A stretch of DNA of 64,000 bases from Nonlabens sp. YIK11 (GCF_001413925.1 NZ_LBMJ01000001.1:1445001-1509000); one strand, 5' to 3'; positions 35,937-45,471 are shown, numbered from the stretch's first letter. Made by a program: numbers and translations. The notes: generated by a model not told the origin, from the sequence alone.

Positions 35937-36422
35937 TCATGGCTTTAATTTCCAGATTTTATCAGAGAGCGGCAGGTATTCTGCTAAGGCAGCAGAACCG
36001 TACCAAGCAAAGATGTCATAACCCAAGAGATTGTTTAGAATAGCAGGGTCTGTTTGTAGTAATTCCTTAGCCTCTTCCATAGATCCCAGATTATCGAGAA
36101 TAAATATGCCCCTATAATTTTGGTCATTGGTGCCCATAGGTCCAGCTACGATAAGTTTACCATCTGCAACCAGCTTACCTATATTTTCCAGATGACCGCT
36201 GAAACTTTTGTTGATCAATGCTTTATCGGTTGTAGTGTTGCTTCCTGTTTTGAGGATTACTAAAAAATAGCTCTTCATCCCATAATCATCGGCACCCAGT
36301 TTACTAGCTAAGGAAGCATCGTAATTGGGGTTGTTGTTCGTAGTGTCTTGAGGTGTGCTTTGTCCAGATGTGACATTTATGAATACTACACTGGCCAAAA
36401 GGCATAGGATTTTTAATTGCAT
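35937..36422 (-). CDS. Secreted YciI-like domain protein
   Basis: A signal peptide (MQLKILCLLASVVFINVTSG) precedes a ~120-residue domain with SYFLVILKTGSN, SGHLENIGKLVADGKLIVAG and YRGIFILDNLGSMEEAKELL, which follows the YciI/DGPF fold pattern (HxxH replaced by GHLEN). YciI-like proteins bind small ligands, and the function is usually unknown. Export of such a domain is common in Bacteroidota. It has no operon partner; the S41 peptidase gene upstream on the same strand is ~110 bases away. Confidence 0.75.
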   Translation of the reverse strand: MQLKILCLLASVVFINVTSGQSTPQDTTNNNPNYDASLASKLGADDYGMKSYFLVILKTGSNTTTDKALINKSFSGHLENIGKLVADGKLIVAGPMGTNDQNYRGIFILDNLGSMEEAKELLQTDPAILNNLLGYDIFAWYGSAALAEYLPLSDKIWKLKP

Positions 36423-36483
36423 CGTTTTTGTTTACCCGATTCACTTGTAATTATACTACAAATTTGTTCCAGTTTGTCGTTAG

Positions 36484-36524
36484 TTCGCTTTCCTGCCTTT
36501 ACGGCAGACAGGCGCGAAAGCGAA
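36484..36524. repeat. Long palindromic repeat
   Basis: The arms TTCGCTTTC and GCGCGAAAGCGAA enclose CTGCCTTTACGGCAGACAG. It lies just after the stop of the S41 peptidase gene and may terminate it. Confidence 0.8.
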
Positions 36525-36535
36525 CTTAAAAAAAA

Positions 36536-37990
36536 CTAATCTGTCCCTTCATTTTTAATAAGTTGCTTCATGTGCTCGATCGCATAGGAAAGTACATCCT
36601 CTTCTTTGTCCACATAAACATCTGGTGCGATACCGTATGGATCGATAGGATTTGTAGCGATATCTGGTGCTCTGTACGAGGTAGGGAAGACGGCAGTAAG
36701 GCATCCCAAATCTAGGGGAAAGCCGTTGAATCCATCGACCACTCCGGCAGTATTTTGTCCATATACCACCACGCGATCACTTTGATTTGCTCGGTAAACA
36801 AAAGTTTCACCAGAGCTGCCTACGCCTTCATCCGTTAGAATGATGATCTTTTTAGGTCCTTTATAAATGGTGTCTGCTGTAAAGGTCCACGTGCCTTCAC
36901 CTTTAAAGTAAGCCTTGCCTTTATTGTTTATAAAAGACTCGTATTCCTGCTTGTCCTTTTGCTTGTATTCCTCTACTGAATAGCCCTTGCTAGCGGCCAT
37001 TGCATTGATAAGATATTCTGTATTATCATCACTGAGCCAAAAGCCATTGGAAGGCATTTCAACGGGACCGTCCAGGACATAAGGTAATAAGGGAAAATAG
37101 GTCGCATCACTGCCTCCAGAATTATCCCTAACGTCAACGATCATCATTTCAGAGGCTATGATCCTATCATGATTGGCTTGCATGATACTGTCTACGTATT
37201 CGGGATCTACCGAATAGAAATCTGGAAGTCTTAGATAAGGTATATTGTCCACATAGGAGAGGTGGAATTGATCGAACTTACGTTCGATCTCACTAGGCTT
37301 TTTTACATTTTCTACTTTTGGCCAAAGCTTTGTCCAATTGCTAAGTGTCTTGATTTCAAGAACGCCATGGTCTGTTTGTTCTCCAGTGATCTGTTTTATG
37401 GTATGATCACCCATCAAGTAATTGATGTCATAACTGGTTCCAAAAATATTCATCAACTCAAATTTCACATCGCCTTTCTTCCAGTTGGGATTTGTACTGC
37501 CTAGTATGACACCTACATAATCTCGTTCTCTGGAATTGTTTATTGGGTTTGGAATAATAGCCACCTCGTAGCCTGCGTTTTTCCAAATACCTAGTATGGG
37601 ATTATCATTAGAAGCAGATTTAGCATAGTTGGATTTGAATTCTTCCATCGTGATTGGAATATTCTCGTTGTGGGTCTCAACAGATTCGTTCTCTGAACGA
37701 ATGATATAGGTATGGCCATCCCTAAAGAACTCCAGCCATTTTTCAAGTATAGTGATACACTCCGTTAAATCCTTAGCTTGTTTTGCTCTGTCCAACATGA
37801 TGTCTGAGTGAGCCGTGTATAGGTCCCTATTCTCATCAGTGACTTTGTATTGAAATAGTGAATAATTTTTCTCGTAGGTATCCTTGGTAATTTGAAAGGA
37901 GTCCGCACAGTCACAGTCTTGTGCTTGGGTTTTTAAAAAAGGCAATAGGAGTAGCGCTAAAAGAAAATAAGTTTTAATAAAATGCTTCAT
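36536..37990 (-). CDS. S41-family peptidase, exported
   Basis: A signal peptide (MKHFIKTYFLLALLLLPFLKTQ) precedes a Cys-rich start (DCDCADSF). The C-terminal half is an S41 (tail-specific protease-like) domain with IVDVRDNSGGSDATYFPLLP, the nucleophile Ser in DEGVGSSGETFVYRA (near residue 391), and YGQNTAGVVDGFNG. The PDZ domain usual in CtpA is not evident. Expected in the periplasm or outer envelope; substrate unknown. Confidence 0.85.
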   Translation of the reverse strand: MKHFIKTYFLLALLLLPFLKTQAQDCDCADSFQITKDTYEKNYSLFQYKVTDENRDLYTAHSDIMLDRAKQAKDLTECITILEKWLEFFRDGHTYIIRSENESVETHNENIPITMEEFKSNYAKSASNDNPILGIWKNAGYEVAIIPNPINNSRERDYVGVILGSTNPNWKKGDVKFELMNIFGTSYDINYLMGDHTIKQITGEQTDHGVLEIKTLSNWTKLWPKVENVKKPSEIERKFDQFHLSYVDNIPYLRLPDFYSVDPEYVDSIMQANHDRIIASEMMIVDVRDNSGGSDATYFPLLPYVLDGPVEMPSNGFWLSDDNTEYLINAMAASKGYSVEEYKQKDKQEYESFINNKGKAYFKGEGTWTFTADTIYKGPKKIIILTDEGVGSSGETFVYRANQSDRVVVYGQNTAGVVDGFNGFPLDLGCLTAVFPTSYRAPDIATNPIDPYGIAPDVYVDKEEDVLSYAIEHMKQLIKNEGTD

Positions 37991-38079
37991 GGGATGGTTG
38001 GTTATGGTTGAATACCAGAGGTACAGTTATAAGATGTTTCATTCTCGCATTTGTTACAGTTTCAAGAGTCAAAAGAAGC

Positions 38080-38096
38080 CGTGCTGGCGGCACGGA
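38080..38096. repeat. Small hairpin
   Basis: CCGTGC (38080-38085) and GCACGG (38091-38096) form a 6-bp GC stem in the divergent gap between the S41 gene and the gene at 38194. Function unknown. Confidence 0.4.
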
Positions 38097-38193
38097 ATCG
38101 TTATTAGAAACTTAGGTTAAATAAGTCTTATCAACAGCCTGATTGAAATTTGGCCTTTAATATTGCAGGTGAATTAGTAAGAGCAGGAACCTG

Positions 38194-38781
38194 ATGAGCG
38201 AACTGGAAGTACCTATCACCGACGTCGAGAATTTTATTTACTGCCTTGAGGTCGTGGCCGATATTGAGAATGAAGAGACGACTGAGGTGCTTACCATCCT
38301 AGAGGACATCGCACTACACCAAAACATCACCAGTATCTACAAGGCCTGCGATACCATTGAAGGACTGGAAGAAAGCTTGAGCTATCTGCTTTATGACGAT
38401 CATAACTTTAAGGATTATGAGATCATTTATCTGGTATTGCCTGGCGAGGCCAATAACCTTTTGATCAATGGATATTACTATAGCATTGAAGAAATCGCCG
38501 AACTTTTTGAAGGCAAGATGAACGGTAAAGTGATTCATTTTGCAAACAAAAAGATCCTGGACCTGACTGATGAAGAATCGCAGTATTTTCTTGATGTTAC
38601 CGGTGCCCGCGCGATTTCTGGCTATGGGCATCCTTCAGAAAAAATGACCAGCGCCTTCACGATCGATCGGGTATTTTTTAGCCTGTTCTATGAAAATGAC
38701 GATCTCAAAGAAGTGGTGGAGCGTATGTTCTACAAACATTACCAGCTTTGTAAATTGCTCGATTTTAGGTTGTATTACTAA
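38194..38781 (+). CDS. Hypothetical protein, possibly DUF6642 family
   Basis: A 195-residue soluble acidic protein without signal peptide or membrane helix. VENFIYCLEVVADIENEETT and TIEGLEESLSYLLYDDHNF are its most distinctive stretches, and I recall similar ones in DUF6642 proteins, but I am not certain. It ends with a helical segment (ERMFYKHYQLCKLLDFRLYY). A long palindrome follows its stop by ~15 bases. No operon partner. Function unknown. Confidence 0.65.
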   Translation: MSELEVPITDVENFIYCLEVVADIENEETTEVLTILEDIALHQNITSIYKACDTIEGLEESLSYLLYDDHNFKDYEIIYLVLPGEANNLLINGYYYSIEEIAELFEGKMNGKVIHFANKKILDLTDEESQYFLDVTGARAISGYGHPSEKMTSAFTIDRVFFSLFYENDDLKEVVERMFYKHYQLCKLLDFRLYY

Positions 38782-38796
38782 GAATGTTTTGAGGTG

Positions 38797-38835
38797 TTCG
38801 CTTTCGCGCCTGCCTGCCGGACAGGCAGGGAAGCG
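38797..38835. repeat. Long palindromic repeat, reverse orientation
   Basis: The left arm TTCGCTTTCGCG is joined to CCTGCCTGCCGGACAGGCAG and the right arm GGGAAGCG. Relative to most long copies the GCG is on the left arm, so this copy is in the opposite orientation. Confidence 0.75.
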
Positions 38836-38966
38836 TACTCTTTTAAAATCAATTTATATATCTAAAAGTGATGGGTAAATCAACTTACCTTGTGGATCGA
38901 TGGCTGACTGTTAAGGTAAAGTCGATTGAAGCATTCCTTTATAGATTAATTGGAAAGGTTTGATAA

Positions 38967-39342
38967 TTATTTGGACTGCAACATGTCTTGCAACTCGTTA
39001 GCTGCTACTGGTTTTGTCAATAAAGTGGTGACCATGTCATAGGTAGAAGATCTTTTTTGATCTTCGGGATCGATGGATGAGGTGACGATTGCGACCTGAA
39101 TAGGGAAGTTGTACCGTACATTTTTTAATGCCTCCAGGAATTGCCATCCGTTCATTTCTGGCATGTTGATGTCCAGAAAGATAAGGACTTCTTGTTCTCC
39201 AGTCATTTTACTTAGGTGATCCAGCCCGGTGCAGAGCGCTATTGAATGTTGCTGTGGCATACGCACCTTGTTTCTTAATGAGTTTGTCCAGTATGTAGCA
39301 AAATATGGGATCGTCGTCTATGATAAGCAGTCTCTCGTTCAT
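38967..39342 (-). pseudogene. Frameshifted single-domain response regulator
   Basis: The true start is the ATG at 39342, overlapping the TGA of the upstream gene by four bases (ATGA). From there the frame reads MNERLLIIDDDPIFCYILDK and stops at 39208 after 44 residues. A second frame continues the receiver fold as GLDHLSKMTGEQEVLIFLD, INMPEMNGWQFLEAL and TLLTKPVAANE. Removing one C from CACCGGG near 39232-39236 joins the two into a normal ~124-residue receiver with Asp57 as phosphoacceptor. Either a recent +1 frameshift or a sequence error. It has no output domain and is the last gene of the phosphorelay cluster. Confidence 0.8.
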
Positions 39343-40361
39343 GATTCTTCCTGTTTTAATTGAGATGCTTTCTCTGTAATATCATGAATGATGTGATCCA
39401 GCTCCTGACTGGATTCTGATATTTTTTCTAGAATAAATTCGCGCTCTTTGGGCTCGATATTTTCTTCAGACAACAAGTTGACCAGTGCCATGATTCTTGA
39501 AAGTGGTGATCTAACAATATGCGATTGTACCCAGGCAATATCTTTTAAACGAGCGTTTTGATCTTCTATCTTTTGGATATAATTGAGTTTTTCTGACACA
39601 TCATTGATCAATGATACACGCACATTTTCATTCACGCGTGAGGCAGGATTACTGAATACTTCTACAGTGAATACCTCACCGTTCTTTTTTTGATGCTTGA
39701 AAACTCCAACATAGGTTTGCGACTTCATGTCGCTTTGCGTGACTTTTTCAAATTCCTGTCTTAAATACGACTCTTCAGACGCTGGTCTTATATCTAATAA
39801 ATCCAAACGAGAAAACTCTTCCATAGTATATCCATACAAATGGCAAGCGGCATCGTTCACTTTGATAATGGACATGTCGTTGGTGTTGTAAATAATCAAC
39901 GGTTGCGGACTCAATTGGAATAAATCAGTATACTCTTCTCGGGAATTTTCAATTTCCTGAACATGTTTTTTACGTTCAATGTTATGTACTACAGATTTAT
40001 AAAGGGAAAATGGTGTCAACTCATCTTTAAGTAAATAATCAGACGCTCCTTGACCTAAAGTCAATGAACTAAAAGGAACATTTGCATATCCGGTAAGAAT
40101 GACGATAGGCGCATCACCTACTAAAGGTACCATTTGCCCCAGCAATGACATGCCGTCAAGATCTGGCAACGAGAGGTCCAGTAGGATGATGTCAAATGTA
40201 TTTGGTGTTGACTGTAAAATGTCTTTGGTTTCGGCAAAAGTTTTGGCAGTAACTAGGTTGGAACTTATAAAATATTCATCTAGATATTCTTGAATGAGGA
40301 GTAAATCGCCCTTATTATCTTCAACAATTAGAATTTTATAATTCAATGATTTGGGACGCAT
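39339..40361 (-). CDS. Receiver-PAS protein with kinase-like dimerisation segment, no ATPase domain
   Basis: An N-terminal receiver domain with VEDN and phosphoacceptor Asp near residue 62 (FDIILLDLSLPDLDG) is followed by a coiled linker and a PAS domain (SPQPLIIYNTNDMSIIKVND). A C-terminal helical pair has AWVQSHIVRSPLSRIMALVN, which resembles the DHp phosphoacceptor helix of a histidine kinase. The protein stops there without a HATPase_c domain. It could act as a phosphotransfer or sensor adaptor for the large kinase at 40807. The gene lies 3 bases after the receiver gene at 40365. Confidence 0.82.
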   Translation of the reverse strand: MRPKSLNYKILIVEDNKGDLLLIQEYLDEYFISSNLVTAKTFAETKDILQSTPNTFDIILLDLSLPDLDGMSLLGQMVPLVGDAPIVILTGYANVPFSSLTLGQGASDYLLKDELTPFSLYKSVVHNIERKKHVQEIENSREEYTDLFQLSPQPLIIYNTNDMSIIKVNDAACHLYGYTMEEFSRLDLLDIRPASEESYLRQEFEKVTQSDMKSQTYVGVFKHQKKNGEVFTVEVFSNPASRVNENVRVSLINDVSEKLNYIQKIEDQNARLKDIAWVQSHIVRSPLSRIMALVNLLSEENIEPKEREFILEKISESSQELDHIIHDITEKASQLKQEES

Positions 40362-40364
40362 TTC

Positions 40365-40805
40365 TTAATCTGTTTTTGAAGGTAATTTCACGATGTTGAA
40401 CCAGAAGTTTTCGATTTGGATCACCGCTTTTAAAAACTCTTCAGATTCCACAGGCTTGACAATGTAGCAGTTTACGTGTTTTCTATAGGATTTTGAAATA
40501 TCATCAATAGATGATGAGGTCGTCAACATGATGACGGGTATATGTTTCAAATCTTCATGCTCTTTTATATACTTCAGCACTTCATGACCATTGATCCTAG
40601 GTAGGTTGACATCTAGTAGGATAAGATCTGGTAGTGGTTTCTGCTTGTTTTGACCTGCGGCCTGTTCATTCAATAAATCTATAGCGGCTTCTCCTGTGCG
40701 AGCCACTGTAAGATTATTGGCCACTTTGATTTCTTCCAGAGCCTCTGTGGTCAACAAGATGTCACCTTCATTATCTTCTACTAATAGGATGTTTACATTT
40801 TGCAT
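40365..40805 (-). CDS. Single-domain response regulator (Rcp1-like)
   Basis: A 146-residue receiver-only protein with VEDN near residues 9-12, phosphoacceptor Asp near residue 65 in DLILLDVNLPRING, LTTSSS and IVKPVE. It resembles the Rcp1-type regulators that pair with phytochrome-like kinases. One base separates it from the stop of the large kinase gene at 40807, so it is very likely that kinase's partner. With no output domain it probably passes phosphate onward. Confidence 0.9.
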   Translation of the reverse strand: MQNVNILLVEDNEGDILLTTEALEEIKVANNLTVARTGEAAIDLLNEQAAGQNKQKPLPDLILLDVNLPRINGHEVLKYIKEHEDLKHIPVIMLTTSSSIDDISKSYRKHVNCYIVKPVESEEFLKAVIQIENFWFNIVKLPSKTD

Positions 40806-40806
40806 G

Positions 40807-43203
40807 TTACTTCTTTATAATCTCAATCATAAATTTACTTCCAGCTCCTTCCTTACTCTCGGCCCATATTCTACCGCCCAGGTGTTCCATTAATTTTTTG
40901 GTGATTGCGAGTCCTATACCGGTACCGGTATATTCGTCTTTTGTATGCAGTCTTTGGAAAATGACGAAAATCTTTTCTAGATATTCCTGCTTGATCCCAA
41001 TCCCATTATCTTCTATGGTTAAGACAACTTTGCGATCGTCCTCATGGGCGCTGATGTGAATGGAAGGTGTTCTATCAAAAGAACTGTATTTAAGCGCGTT
41101 GTTAATTAGGTTGAGAAAGACTTGTTGCAATGGTGAGTTGAAAGATCGTATCACCGGCAAGGTGTCATAGGTGACCACAGCATTCTTTTCCTTAATGAAG
41201 CGATCACTCAATTTAAGGACGTCCTTTAAAAGAACATTTAGGTCTACCTCTTCGTAAACTTCATCGATTTTACCAGCTCTGGAATACTCTAGCAAATCCA
41301 AGATAAGCTGGCGCATACGCTTTGCACCGTCAACCGCAAAATGAATGTAGGTTTTGCCTTTTTCATCAATAACGTCTCCATACTTGCGTTCCAGCAGCGT
41401 TAAAAAGCTAGTCACCATACGCAACGGTTCTTGCAAATCGTGTGAAGTCACATAGGCAAACTGCTCGAGTTCTGAATTAGAAATCTCTAATTCCGCCGCA
41501 TTTTTTTGAAGCTTTTCATTTAATTCTCTCAAGGAGCGTTCATATATCTTACGGTCTGTAATGTCCTTTTGTACTGAAATCAGATACTTATAACGTCCAT
41601 CATCACCAGCCACAGGTACGATGGATAAGTTGATCCAATATTCCTTTTTATCCTTTGTGTAATTAATGATGTCTACATCAATAACTTCCCATTTCCTTAG
41701 CTTTTTTGAGATGTATTTTAAAGTCGCTGGGTCGGTGTTCTTACCTTGAAAAATACGAGGTGTTTTTCCTATCAATTCCTCCTTAGCATATCCCGTTTTT
41801 GCAACGACGGCATCATTGACGTAAATGATTTCTGGACCGTGCGGTGCATCAATAGGCTCTGCCCTTGTGATGATAATGGAGTCCTTAGTTTTGTTAATGA
41901 TGGATTCAAAAACCTTGAGCTGTAGCTCAGATTCTTTCTTGAGTGTAATGTCTTGAAAAGCCCCAACGACTCTGAGTGGTATACCCGTTTTATTACGTTC
42001 TATGTAGGCTTTATCTACCACATGAGCATAGGTGTCATCTTGTTTTCTAAAACGATAGGCGTGTTCCCAGTTTCTTTCATCAGATTCCAAAGCCTTTTGC
42101 AGACTTTGAATGACATGTTCCCTATCTGCAGGATGCAATCGTTCCTGCCATTGTTTGGAATGATCTGACTCCTTAGTCAATGGCTTAAAGCCAAATACCT
42201 TTTCATAACTCTCATCAAAAATGATGGTATTATTAATCACATCCCAATCCCAAAGGATGTCTGAGGTCGCCTTGGCAGCAAGTTCAAAACGCTCTTTTTC
42301 TTTAAGCAACTCCAGTTCCACTCTTTTTTTCTCATCAATGTCGTTGTGAGTTCCCCAAATGATTAAAGGCTTTCCATCCTTATCAAATTTTGAAACATGT
42401 CCTGTACTCCTTATCCACGTCCAAGTTCCCTTTTTGTGGCGCATGCGAAACTCTACATCATATTCCTTGTTATCACCAGAGCAAAATTGCTCTAGTTCTC
42501 TAAGCGTACGCTCCACATCTTTAGGATGCATCATGGATTTCCAGGAATCAAAATCTATAGGTTTTAATTCCGTAGAATTATAGCCTAGTAATTCAAACCA
42601 TTTTTCATTAATGGTGAGCTTTTTAGTTTGAAGGTGGTAGCGCCAGGTGCCAGAACCGGTACATTTCACTAAATTCTCCAGCGCCTCTGCATTGTACTTG
42701 CTTTTCTTTTGCACTTTTTTCAAGGCATCATTAGTTTCAAGCACCATCGCTGCTTGATGGCTTAAATGGAGTATAGCCTCATTTTGGACACTAGTAAAGC
42801 TTCTATGTTGATCATCAAATAAGGATAAGGCGCCTATCAATTTCTTTGAAACGGAAAAGATAGGACAGGTGCCAAAAGATGTCCAGGCTGGACGATTGGT
42901 AGGTATCGACCACTCTTGTAAATGCTCGTTTTCTGAAATATCAGAAACATGAACGACCTCATGAGTTGAAGTGTTGGATAGCAATGTGTGAATAGAAATG
43001 CAAAGTGCCTCATTGACTTCTAGCATACCATCTCTAGAAACAGAAATGAATCCAGTTTTGCTTTTTACGGATAGAATTACGGTTGGTACGTTGCAAATGG
43101 AAGCCGCTAAACTGATGATGTTGCTTAATTGCTTTTGCAATGCATCATCTAATTTTTTTGAAACACTTATTTCTTGGCTGGAGCTGTACCGCATTTGGTT
43201 CAA
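40807..43203 (-). CDS. Multi-PAS sensor histidine kinase with N-terminal GAF domain
   Basis: The 798-residue protein reads, in order: a GAF-like domain (about 20-170), three PAS/PAC units (about 180-300, 305-425 and 430-550), a HisKA domain with His near residue 588 (FAYVTSHDLQEPLRMVTSFL), and HATPase_c (NLINNALKYS, IEDNGIGI, GTGIGLAI). No membrane helix, so it is cytosolic. The third PAS has GKTPRIFQG where LOV photoreceptors have GxNCRFLQ; the flavin-adduct Cys is absent, so it is not a LOV light sensor. The GAF domain has no obvious bilin Cys. First gene of a four-gene signalling operon. Confidence 0.9.
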   Translation of the reverse strand: MNQMRYSSSQEISVSKKLDDALQKQLSNIISLAASICNVPTVILSVKSKTGFISVSRDGMLEVNEALCISIHTLLSNTSTHEVVHVSDISENEHLQEWSIPTNRPAWTSFGTCPIFSVSKKLIGALSLFDDQHRSFTSVQNEAILHLSHQAAMVLETNDALKKVQKKSKYNAEALENLVKCTGSGTWRYHLQTKKLTINEKWFELLGYNSTELKPIDFDSWKSMMHPKDVERTLRELEQFCSGDNKEYDVEFRMRHKKGTWTWIRSTGHVSKFDKDGKPLIIWGTHNDIDEKKRVELELLKEKERFELAAKATSDILWDWDVINNTIIFDESYEKVFGFKPLTKESDHSKQWQERLHPADREHVIQSLQKALESDERNWEHAYRFRKQDDTYAHVVDKAYIERNKTGIPLRVVGAFQDITLKKESELQLKVFESIINKTKDSIIITRAEPIDAPHGPEIIYVNDAVVAKTGYAKEELIGKTPRIFQGKNTDPATLKYISKKLRKWEVIDVDIINYTKDKKEYWINLSIVPVAGDDGRYKYLISVQKDITDRKIYERSLRELNEKLQKNAAELEISNSELEQFAYVTSHDLQEPLRMVTSFLTLLERKYGDVIDEKGKTYIHFAVDGAKRMRQLILDLLEYSRAGKIDEVYEEVDLNVLLKDVLKLSDRFIKEKNAVVTYDTLPVIRSFNSPLQQVFLNLINNALKYSSFDRTPSIHISAHEDDRKVVLTIEDNGIGIKQEYLEKIFVIFQRLHTKDEYTGTGIGLAITKKLMEHLGGRIWAESKEGAGSKFMIEIIKK

Positions 43204-43529
43204 GTTATCTTACCTAATGCTCCTAAGTTAGTAAAACTTATATTTAGTTAACAAATGTTTAAACAAATAAGCCTATTTTCCTACATTTTAAATCGGCGAA
43301 ATATTGAGTCCATCAATATAAAAATTACCGTTTTTAATTGTAAGTATTTGTAAATAAGACATCCACGTCTAGTGAGGTGGCGATTCTTAGTATTTGTTCT
43401 AAATGAACATATTTTCCCAGTCGTCTACCAAATGACATTTTTTGGGTGAAAATGCATGATAAAATGGAAACAATCACCGAAGGAAAAAAGGTTGTCAGGC
43501 AGTAATTAGCTTTCCAAAGACCTGATAAC
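43204..43529. other. Gap between kinase operon and ABC-F gene
   Basis: 326 AT-rich bases with no gene or repeat that I can support. It should contain the promoter of the kinase operon. Confidence 0.5.
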
Positions 43530-45161
43530 TTACATGGCCAATTCGCGCATGGTTTCTACCTTATTGCGTTCCAAGAAGGCATCAATCGTCTCAAAATGTT
43601 CAATAACTCGTTGTTCCTTGAATTCAAAAACCTTGTTTGCCAGACCTTGTAAAAAATCACGGTCGTGAGAGACCAGGATAAGTGTACCGTCAAAGTTCTT
43701 AAGCGCTTCCTTCAAAACATCCTTGCTTTTGATGTCCAGATGGTTTGTAGGTTCATCCAGAATCAAGACATTCACAGGTTCCAGCAATAGTTTTACCATA
43801 GCCAATCGCGTTTTTTCACCGCCAGAGAGCAGACCTACTTTCTTCTGGATGGCATCGCCAGAGAACATGAATTGTCCCAGGATATTTTTGATTTGTGTGC
43901 GTATATCACCTTTGGCAACTTCGTCGACGGTTTGAAACACCGTTAGATTGGGATCGAGTAGTGCGGCTTGATTTTGAGCGAAATATCCGATTTGTGCATT
44001 GTGACCCAACTGGCACGTGCCTTCTACTTCAATCTCTCCCAAAATGGCTTTGATCATCGTGGACTTTCCTTCTCCATTGCGGCCTACAAGTGCTACTTTT
44101 TCGCCTCGAGCGATAGAAAAACTAGCGTTGTTGAAGACCACATGGTCACCATAGGATTTGCTCACATCTTTAACAGTAATGGGATAATCACCAGATCGTG
44201 GTGCTGGTGGGAATCGCAATGCCAGTGAAGAGTTGTCGATCTCGTCAATTTCAATGATCTCTAGCTTTTCCAGCATGCGCTCGCGAGAGCTCACTTGGTT
44301 GGTTTTGGAGTATGTTCCCTTAAAACGCTCAATGAACTGGCGGTTGTCTGCAATCATTTTTTGCTGTTCCTCATAAGCCTTGATCTGGTGGGCGCGGCGA
44401 TCTTCCCGCAGTTGCAAATAATGGCTGTAATTGGCCTTATAATCATAGATGCGGCCCATGGTTACCTCTATGGTACGGTTGGTAATCGCATCGATAAAAG
44501 CACGATCGTGAGAGATCACGATCACGGCTTTGGCTTTATTAATAAGAAAATCTTCCAACCATAGTACCGATTCAATATCGACGTGGTTGGTAGGTTCATC
44601 GAGTAGGATGAGGTCAGGTTTTTGCAACAGGATTTTTGCCAGTTCAATGCGCATGCGCCAGCCACCGCTAAACTCGCTGGTGGGACGATCAAAGTCTGCA
44701 GCGGTGAAGCCCAATCCCTTGAGTGCCTTTTCCACTTCGGCCTCGATGTTGACCTCGTCAATGGCATAGTATTTCATTCCCAGATCTGATACCTCATTGA
44801 TAATATTCATATAGGCGTCACTCTCATAATCGGTACGGGTTTCCAGTTCCTTATTGAGCTGGTCCAGCTTGTTTTTCATGTCTAAAAGGGTGCTGAAGGC
44901 TTTAGAAGCCTCTTCCATCACCGTGCAGTCATCATTAGTCAACAAGTGTTGCGGTAGGTAGGCGATCACGGCATCTTTAGGCGCACGTACGTGGCCACGA
45001 GTAGGCTTTGAAACGCCGGCGATGATCTTCATCAAGGTGGATTTTCCCGCACCATTCTTGCCCATGAGCGCGATTTTGTCATTTTCATTGACATTAAAGG
45101 TCACACCACTAAAAAGTGTGGTTCCAGAAAACTCTACCGCCAGTTGATCTACTGCAATCAT
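43530..45161 (-). CDS. ABC-F family ATPase
   Basis: Two ABC ATPase domains on one chain with no membrane domain: Walker A GKNGAGKSTLMK and GRNGEGKSTMIK, signature EFSGGWRMRIELAKILL and LLSGGEKTRLAMVKLL, and Walker B LILLDEPTNHVD and VLILDEPTNHLD. A linker of ABC-F type lies between them. ABC-F proteins act on the ribosome, relieving stalled states. At 543 residues it resembles the YbiT/Uup branch. No antibiotic-resistance role can be assigned by eye. Confidence 0.93.
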   Translation of the reverse strand: MIAVDQLAVEFSGTTLFSGVTFNVNENDKIALMGKNGAGKSTLMKIIAGVSKPTRGHVRAPKDAVIAYLPQHLLTNDDCTVMEEASKAFSTLLDMKNKLDQLNKELETRTDYESDAYMNIINEVSDLGMKYYAIDEVNIEAEVEKALKGLGFTAADFDRPTSEFSGGWRMRIELAKILLQKPDLILLDEPTNHVDIESVLWLEDFLINKAKAVIVISHDRAFIDAITNRTIEVTMGRIYDYKANYSHYLQLREDRRAHQIKAYEEQQKMIADNRQFIERFKGTYSKTNQVSSRERMLEKLEIIEIDEIDNSSLALRFPPAPRSGDYPITVKDVSKSYGDHVVFNNASFSIARGEKVALVGRNGEGKSTMIKAILGEIEVEGTCQLGHNAQIGYFAQNQAALLDPNLTVFQTVDEVAKGDIRTQIKNILGQFMFSGDAIQKKVGLLSGGEKTRLAMVKLLLEPVNVLILDEPTNHLDIKSKDVLKEALKNFDGTLILVSHDRDFLQGLANKVFEFKEQRVIEHFETIDAFLERNKVETMRELAM

Positions 45162-45471
45162 AATCCAATTTTTGGGATGGCAAAAGTATCACAAATGGGC
45201 CAGCAGATGTATAGGGATCGCTGATTTATCAATTGACTATATTAGTGAATAGGATGGAAGATGGTGTAGCCTTAGTACGCTGGGAAGCACAGCCTCAAGG
45301 TTGTATTTATTTCGCTTTCTTGCCTGTCCAGTTCGCTTTCGCGCCACGCCTGCCGGCAGGCAGGAAAGCGAAATCATCAAAACATCTAGGCAGATCCACC
45401 ATAAGGCGTCCACTGCATAAGTTTTCAAGATGTAGTTTGGAAACCAATCGATATTAAGATTCTGGGTATCG
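45162..45471. other. Gap with two palindromic repeat copies
   Basis: 310 bases between the ABC-F gene and the GIGT-motif genes. They hold a partial palindrome arm (45311-45331) followed by a complete long-form copy (45332-45372). No gene supported. Confidence 0.55.
45332..45372. repeat. Long palindromic repeat, next to a truncated copy
   Basis: TTCGCTTTCGCG then an inner CCTGCCGGCAGG palindrome, ending AAAGCGAA. Directly to its left (45311-45331) is a lone left half, TTCGCTTTCTTGCCTGTCC, so two insertions may have occurred side by side. Confidence 0.75.

Noticed and set aside
36484..36524. Factor-independent terminator only
   Set aside because: The hairpin may end transcription, but the sequence recurs in eight places with the same arms, so it is primarily a repeat family.
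38967..39266. Complete 99-residue receiver starting at MRMPQQHS
   Set aside because: It lacks the N-terminal acidic pocket, which is present in the neighbouring frame, so it is one half of a frameshifted gene.
40807..43203. LOV-type light sensor in the third PAS domain of the large kinase
   Set aside because: The segment reads GKTPRIFQG; the adduct-forming Cys of GxNCRFLQ is Pro, so no LOV photochemistry is expected.
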